Below are positions 60,407 through 64,000 of a stretch of DNA of 64,000 nt, one piece after another. Every line of letters begins with the position of its first letter. The stretch's first letter is position 1. A program made the position numbers and the translations under genes. Source of the DNA: Hyphomonas johnsonii MHS-2 (lineage in GTDB: Bacteria > Pseudomonadota > Alphaproteobacteria > Caulobacterales > Hyphomonadaceae); NCBI RefSeq assembly GCF_000685275.1, contig NZ_ARYK01000009.1, positions 61,530 through 125,529 on the forward strand, in the 5' to 3' direction. The notes below the pieces were generated by a model. That model saw only the letters and a program-made list of their open reading frames with translations, did no database searches and had not been told where the DNA came from.

Positions 60407-60655
60407 ATGAGCAGACAGGATGGAATCGGTGCCGCGTGCGCAATTGTTGCAATATCGCTGGTCGCATGGCTCTCGCATGAGAGCCTCCAGATCGCAGGTT
60501 GCAGGGACACGCTGCACGCCGACGAGTTCGGACGCCTCGACACGCTCGAGCCGAACAGGGCGGCAGAATTGGCTGAATTCAAGCGCCAATTGGTTGACGG
60601 TGGTGCCAACCCGCAGGAACAGGCCTGCGTCGCCCGGATCGGATTGCCATTCTGA
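60407..60655 (+). CDS. Small hypothetical membrane-anchored protein
   Basis: An 82-residue product has one hydrophobic N-terminal segment (AACAIVAISLVAWL, residues 9-22), two cysteines at 34 and 74 in the exported part, and an Arg/Glu-rich middle helix. It sits between the rpoBC terminator and rpsL. The in-frame ATG at 60371 falls inside that terminator, so 60407, with AGGGAT about nine bases upstream, is the likely start. I do not recognise the family. It could be a chance frame, but third-codon GC bias looks coding. Confidence 0.45.
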   Translation: MSRQDGIGAACAIVAISLVAWLSHESLQIAGCRDTLHADEFGRLDTLEPNRAAELAEFKRQLVDGGANPQEQACVARIGLPF

Positions 60656-60703
60656 CCCCGGCTCCAGCGCGAAAGATAGCTGCGGCCGAGCCGCAAGCGA
60701 CCC

Positions 60704-60732
60704 TTGACGCCAGCGCCTGAGAGGCTTACACG
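60704..60732 (+). promoter_or_regulatory. Candidate promoter of the rpsL-rpsG-fusA operon
   Basis: TTGACG (60704-60709) and TACACG (60727-60732) are separated by 17 bases, about 178 bases before rpsL. The -10 is weak. The remaining leader contains several GC-rich inverted segments but none I can assign. Confidence 0.4.
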
Positions 60733-60909
60733 CCACGCATCGTCAGAGAGGCAACCGGGTGAAAGCCCATTCGCCGTACCGGGAATAGTCATTTCCGGCC
60801 AATCTGGCCCCCAAGTTTTCAGCCGTCCCGGAAGCTGCGTGCAGCCTTCGGGGCATCATTTCGTTACCGGCCCATCGGGCCATGAGACCAAAAGAGACAG
60901 AAGGCCCGA

Positions 60910-61281
60910 ATGCCCACAATCCAGCAGCTAATTCGCAATCCGCGTTCGCCCAAGCCCACGCGGACCAAGACCCCGGCTCTCAAGGCCTGCCCGCAGCGTC
61001 GCGGCGTGTGCACGCGCGTCTATACGACGACGCCAAAGAAGCCGAACTCCGCGCTCCGCAAAGTGGCAAAAGTGCGCCTCACCTCCGGGTTCGAGTCGCT
61101 GTGCTACATTCCGGGCGAAGGCCACAACCTGCAGGAGCACTCCGTTGTGCTGATCCGCGGCGGCCGCGTGAAAGACCTTCCCGGTGTGCGTTACCACATC
61201 ATCCGCGGCGCGCTGGACACCCAGCCCGTCAAGAACCGTAAACAGCGCCGTTCGCATTACGGCGCGAAGAAACCGAAATAA
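60910..61281 (+). CDS. rpsL: Ribosomal protein S12
   Basis: The 123-residue decoding-centre protein begins [20 protein letters not shown] and carries [18 protein letters not shown] with the wild-type lysine at 43, and a C-terminal [21 protein letters not shown] lies just before the ATG. rpsG starts 12 bases after its stop. Confidence 0.99.
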   Translation: MPTIQQLIRNPRSPKPTRTKTPALKACPQRRGVCTRVYTTTPKKPNSALRKVAKVRLTSGFESLCYIPGEGHNLQEHSVVLIRGGRVKDLPGVRYHIIRGALDTQPVKNRKQRRSHYGAKKPK

Positions 61282-61764
<483 letters not shown>

Positions 61765-61783
61765 TCAGCACTGGAACGACAAG

Positions 61784-61813
61784 GCACCTGAGGGCGACGC
61801 GCCCGTCAGGTGC
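61784..61813 (+). promoter_or_regulatory. rpsG-fusA intergenic hairpin
   Basis: GCACCTGA (61784-61791) pairs with TCAGGTGC (61806-61813) and encloses GGGCG/CGCCC (61792-61796, 61800-61804) with a three-base loop and one bulged G. No T-run follows, so it is more likely a processing or regulatory structure than a terminator. Confidence 0.6.
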
Positions 61814-61854
61814 CGAGATTTCCTCCCGGAAAGCAGACACGAAGGTTTACTCAC

Positions 61855-63978
61855 ATGGCCCGCGAATACACGCTGGATCGCTATCGTAACTTTGGCATCA
61901 TGGCCCACATTGATGCTGGCAAGACCACGACGACAGAGCGCATCCTCTATTACACCGGCAAATCGCACAAGCTTGGCGAAGTGCACGATGGCGCCGCGAC
62001 CATGGACTGGATGGAGCAGGAGCAGGAACGTGGCATCACGATCACGTCCGCTGCGACGACCACGTTCTGGGAGCGCACGGAAGACGGCTCGACGCCGCTG
62101 TCCGACAAGTACCGTTTCAATATCATCGACACGCCCGGACACGTTGACTTCACGATCGAAGTCGAGCGTTCCCTGGCCGTTCTCGATGGCGCAGTCTGTG
62201 TTCTCGATGCCAATGCCGGTGTCGAGCCCCAGACCGAAACCGTCTGGCGCCAGGCCGACCGCTACAAGGTTCCGCGGATCGTGTTCGTCAACAAGATGGA
62301 CAAGATCGGCGCTGACTTCTTCAACTGCGTGCGCATGATCAAGGATCGCACAGGGGCGACGCCTGCTCCGATCCAGCTGCCGATCGGCTCGGAAGTCGAT
62401 CTGGCTGGTCACGTGGATCTTGTCACGATGCAGGAATGGGTCTGGGAAGGCGACGATCTCGGCGCGTCCTGGGTGCTCCATCCTATCCGCGACAGCCTCA
62501 AGGCCCAGGCCGAAGAAATGCGCGCCCACCTCGTCGAACTTGCTGTCGAGATGGACGATGACGCCATGGAGGCCTTCCTCGAAGGCACGGAGCCGGACAT
62601 CCCAACGCTGCGCAAGCTGATCCGCAAGGGTACGCTGGCCATGAAGTTCGTGCCGGTCATGTGTGGATCGGCGTTCAAGAACAAGGGCGTCCAGCCCATG
62701 CTGAACGCTGTGATCGACTATCTGCCCGGTCCGCTCGACGTGCCGCCATACATGGGCTTCCTGCCCGGCGATGAAGAAGAAGTGCGCAACATTGAGCGTC
62801 GTGCGAATGACAGCGACCCGTTCTCGGGTCTCGCCTTCAAGATCATGAACGACCCGTACATGGGCACGCTGACCTTCACGCGCATCTATTCCGGTACGCT
62901 GTCGAAGGGCGATGCGTTCCTGAACTCCACCAAGGGCAAGCGTGAGCGCGTCGGCCGGATGGTCATGATGCACTCCAACAAGCAGGACGAGATCACGGAA
63001 GCCTTCGCAGGCGACATCGTGGCGCTCGCCGGCCTCAAGGAAACCACGACCGGTGATACGGTCTGTGACGTGAACAAGCCTGTCGTCCTGGAAACGATGA
63101 CCTTCCCCGATCCGGTGATCGAGATCGCTGTCGAGCCAAAATCCAAGGCAGACCAGGAAAAAATGTCGGTCGGCCTGCAGCGGCTTGCTGCGGAGGATCC
63201 GTCCTTCCGCGTCGAAACCGATTTCGAATCCGGCCAGACGATCATGAAAGGGATGGGCGAGCTCCACCTCGACATCCTGATTGACCGCCTGAAGCGCGAG
63301 TTCAAGGTTGAAGCCAATATCGGTCAGCCCATGGTGGCCTACCGCGAAAAGATCGGCCGTCCGGCCGAGATCGACTACACGCACAAGAAGCAGTCCGGTG
63401 GTACCGGCCAGTTCGCGCGCATCAAGCTGCAGTTCGAGCCGCTCGAAGCCGGTTCGGGCTTCGTGTTCGAAAGCACGATCGTCGGTGGTTCGGTTCCCAA
63501 GGAATACATTCCAGGTGTCGAGAAGGGCCTCAACATGGCCAAGGAAAACGGCCTTCTGGCTGGTTATCCTGTCACAGACTTCAAGGCTGTTCTGGTTGAC
63601 GGCGCCTACCACGATGTTGACTCCTCGGTCCTCGCTTTCGAAATCGCCGCCCGCGGCGCGTTCCGTGAGCTCAAGGGCAAGGGTGATCCGCGCCTGATGG
63701 AGCCGATCATGAAAGTGGAAGTCGTCACACCGGAAGACTATATGGGTGATGTGATCGGCGACCTGAACTCCCGTCGCGGCCAGATCCAGGGGTCTGAACC
63801 GCGCGGCAATGCGGTGGCGATCAATGCCTTCGTGCCGCTGGTCAACATGTTCGGCTACGTTTCGAACCTTCGCGGCATGTCGCAAGGGCGCGCACAGTTC
63901 ACGATGATCTTCGATCACTATGACGAAGTGCCGAAAGCAGAAGCGCAGAAAATTATCCAGGAAGTCGCTGGTTCCTGA
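61855..63978 (+). CDS. fusA: Elongation factor G
   Basis: The 707-residue translocation GTPase has G1 [18 protein letters not shown] near residues 14-31, the [11 protein letters not shown] switch region, [20 protein letters not shown] and NKMDKIGAD. Domains II-V follow, with [18 protein letters not shown] near the end. ATG 61855 has AAGG ahead of it and gives the family start. tuf is expected next but lies beyond the window. Confidence 0.99.
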   Translation: MAREYTLDRYRNFGIMAHIDAGKTTTTERILYYTGKSHKLGEVHDGAATMDWMEQEQERGITITSAATTTFWERTEDGSTPLSDKYRFNIIDTPGHVDFTIEVERSLAVLDGAVCVLDANAGVEPQTETVWRQADRYKVPRIVFVNKMDKIGADFFNCVRMIKDRTGATPAPIQLPIGSEVDLAGHVDLVTMQEWVWEGDDLGASWVLHPIRDSLKAQAEEMRAHLVELAVEMDDDAMEAFLEGTEPDIPTLRKLIRKGTLAMKFVPVMCGSAFKNKGVQPMLNAVIDYLPGPLDVPPYMGFLPGDEEEVRNIERRANDSDPFSGLAFKIMNDPYMGTLTFTRIYSGTLSKGDAFLNSTKGKRERVGRMVMMHSNKQDEITEAFAGDIVALAGLKETTTGDTVCDVNKPVVLETMTFPDPVIEIAVEPKSKADQEKMSVGLQRLAAEDPSFRVETDFESGQTIMKGMGELHLDILIDRLKREFKVEANIGQPMVAYREKIGRPAEIDYTHKKQSGGTGQFARIKLQFEPLEAGSGFVFESTIVGGSVPKEYIPGVEKGLNMAKENGLLAGYPVTDFKAVLVDGAYHDVDSSVLAFEIAARGAFRELKGKGDPRLMEPIMKVEVVTPEDYMGDVIGDLNSRRGQIQGSEPRGNAVAINAFVPLVNMFGYVSNLRGMSQGRAQFTMIFDHYDEVPKAEAQKIIQEVAGS

Positions 63979-64000
63979 TCCATCCCGACCGGCGAGCCGG

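Overview
The window is a continuous, GC-rich chromosomal segment of an alphaproteobacterium, most likely a member of the Hyphomonadaceae or a close relative in Caulobacterales/Rhodobacterales. The evidence is the style of the ribosomal and RNA polymerase genes, the many TonB/OmpA/RND envelope genes, DUF1499 and DUF3667 proteins, Tat-exported lipoproteins, and a C-terminal helix-hairpin-helix domain that in alphaproteobacteria is attached to NuoE and ribosomal protein L21. There is no prophage, insertion sequence, CRISPR array or integron. Nearly every gap is short, and several convergent pairs overlap or lie within ten bases of each other.

Left part (1-16.4 kb): the start of a glutamine-dependent NAD synthetase, a PBP4-type D-Ala-D-Ala carboxypeptidase lipoprotein, a 1-Cys peroxiredoxin, topoisomerase IV ParE divergent from an Old-Yellow-Enzyme-type reductase, Lon protease with a clear terminator, tRNA-Val(TAC), a free-standing 3-hydroxyacyl-CoA dehydrogenase, a Baeyer-Villiger monooxygenase, and a two-gene RND efflux pump.

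Middle part (16.5-39.8 kb): housekeeping and envelope genes in small units. These include a Tat lipoprotein amidase abutting a ZntB-type transporter, a small-molecule kinase, periplasmic Cu/Zn SOD, TlyA, a glycine-zipper protein with an OmpR-type direct repeat upstream, chorismate synthase divergent from PdxH, a DUF1330-like/Glyoxalase_8 pair, a glycerophosphodiesterase lipoprotein divergent from an acyl-CoA synthetase, and a DUF1499 protein. They also include the two permeases and, 5 kb away, the binding protein of a peptide ABC transporter without its ATPases. An uncharacterised ATP-grasp-like protein sits behind a perfect lac-operator-like palindrome. An MBL-fold hydrolase, a DUF3604 lipoprotein and a DUF3667 zinc-ribbon membrane protein complete this part.

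Right part (40-64 kb): a large TonB-dependent receptor with its own promoter and terminator, two RNA methyltransferase genes in an overlapping pair, and an unusual two-gene operon. That operon joins a membrane-anchored OmpA-domain protein to a membrane-anchored coiled-coil protein with a roughly 180-residue acidic tract and a helix-hairpin-helix tail. An M48 lipoprotein protease follows, then the rplKA, rplJL-rpoBC and rpsL-rpsG-fusA clusters. The ribosomal region carries several leader and intergenic RNA hairpins that look like control elements, and secE-nusG are missing from their usual place ahead of rplK.

The two best candidates for something undescribed are the OmpA/acidic coiled-coil pair (44984-48021) and the operator-controlled ATP-grasp-like gene (32382-33466).
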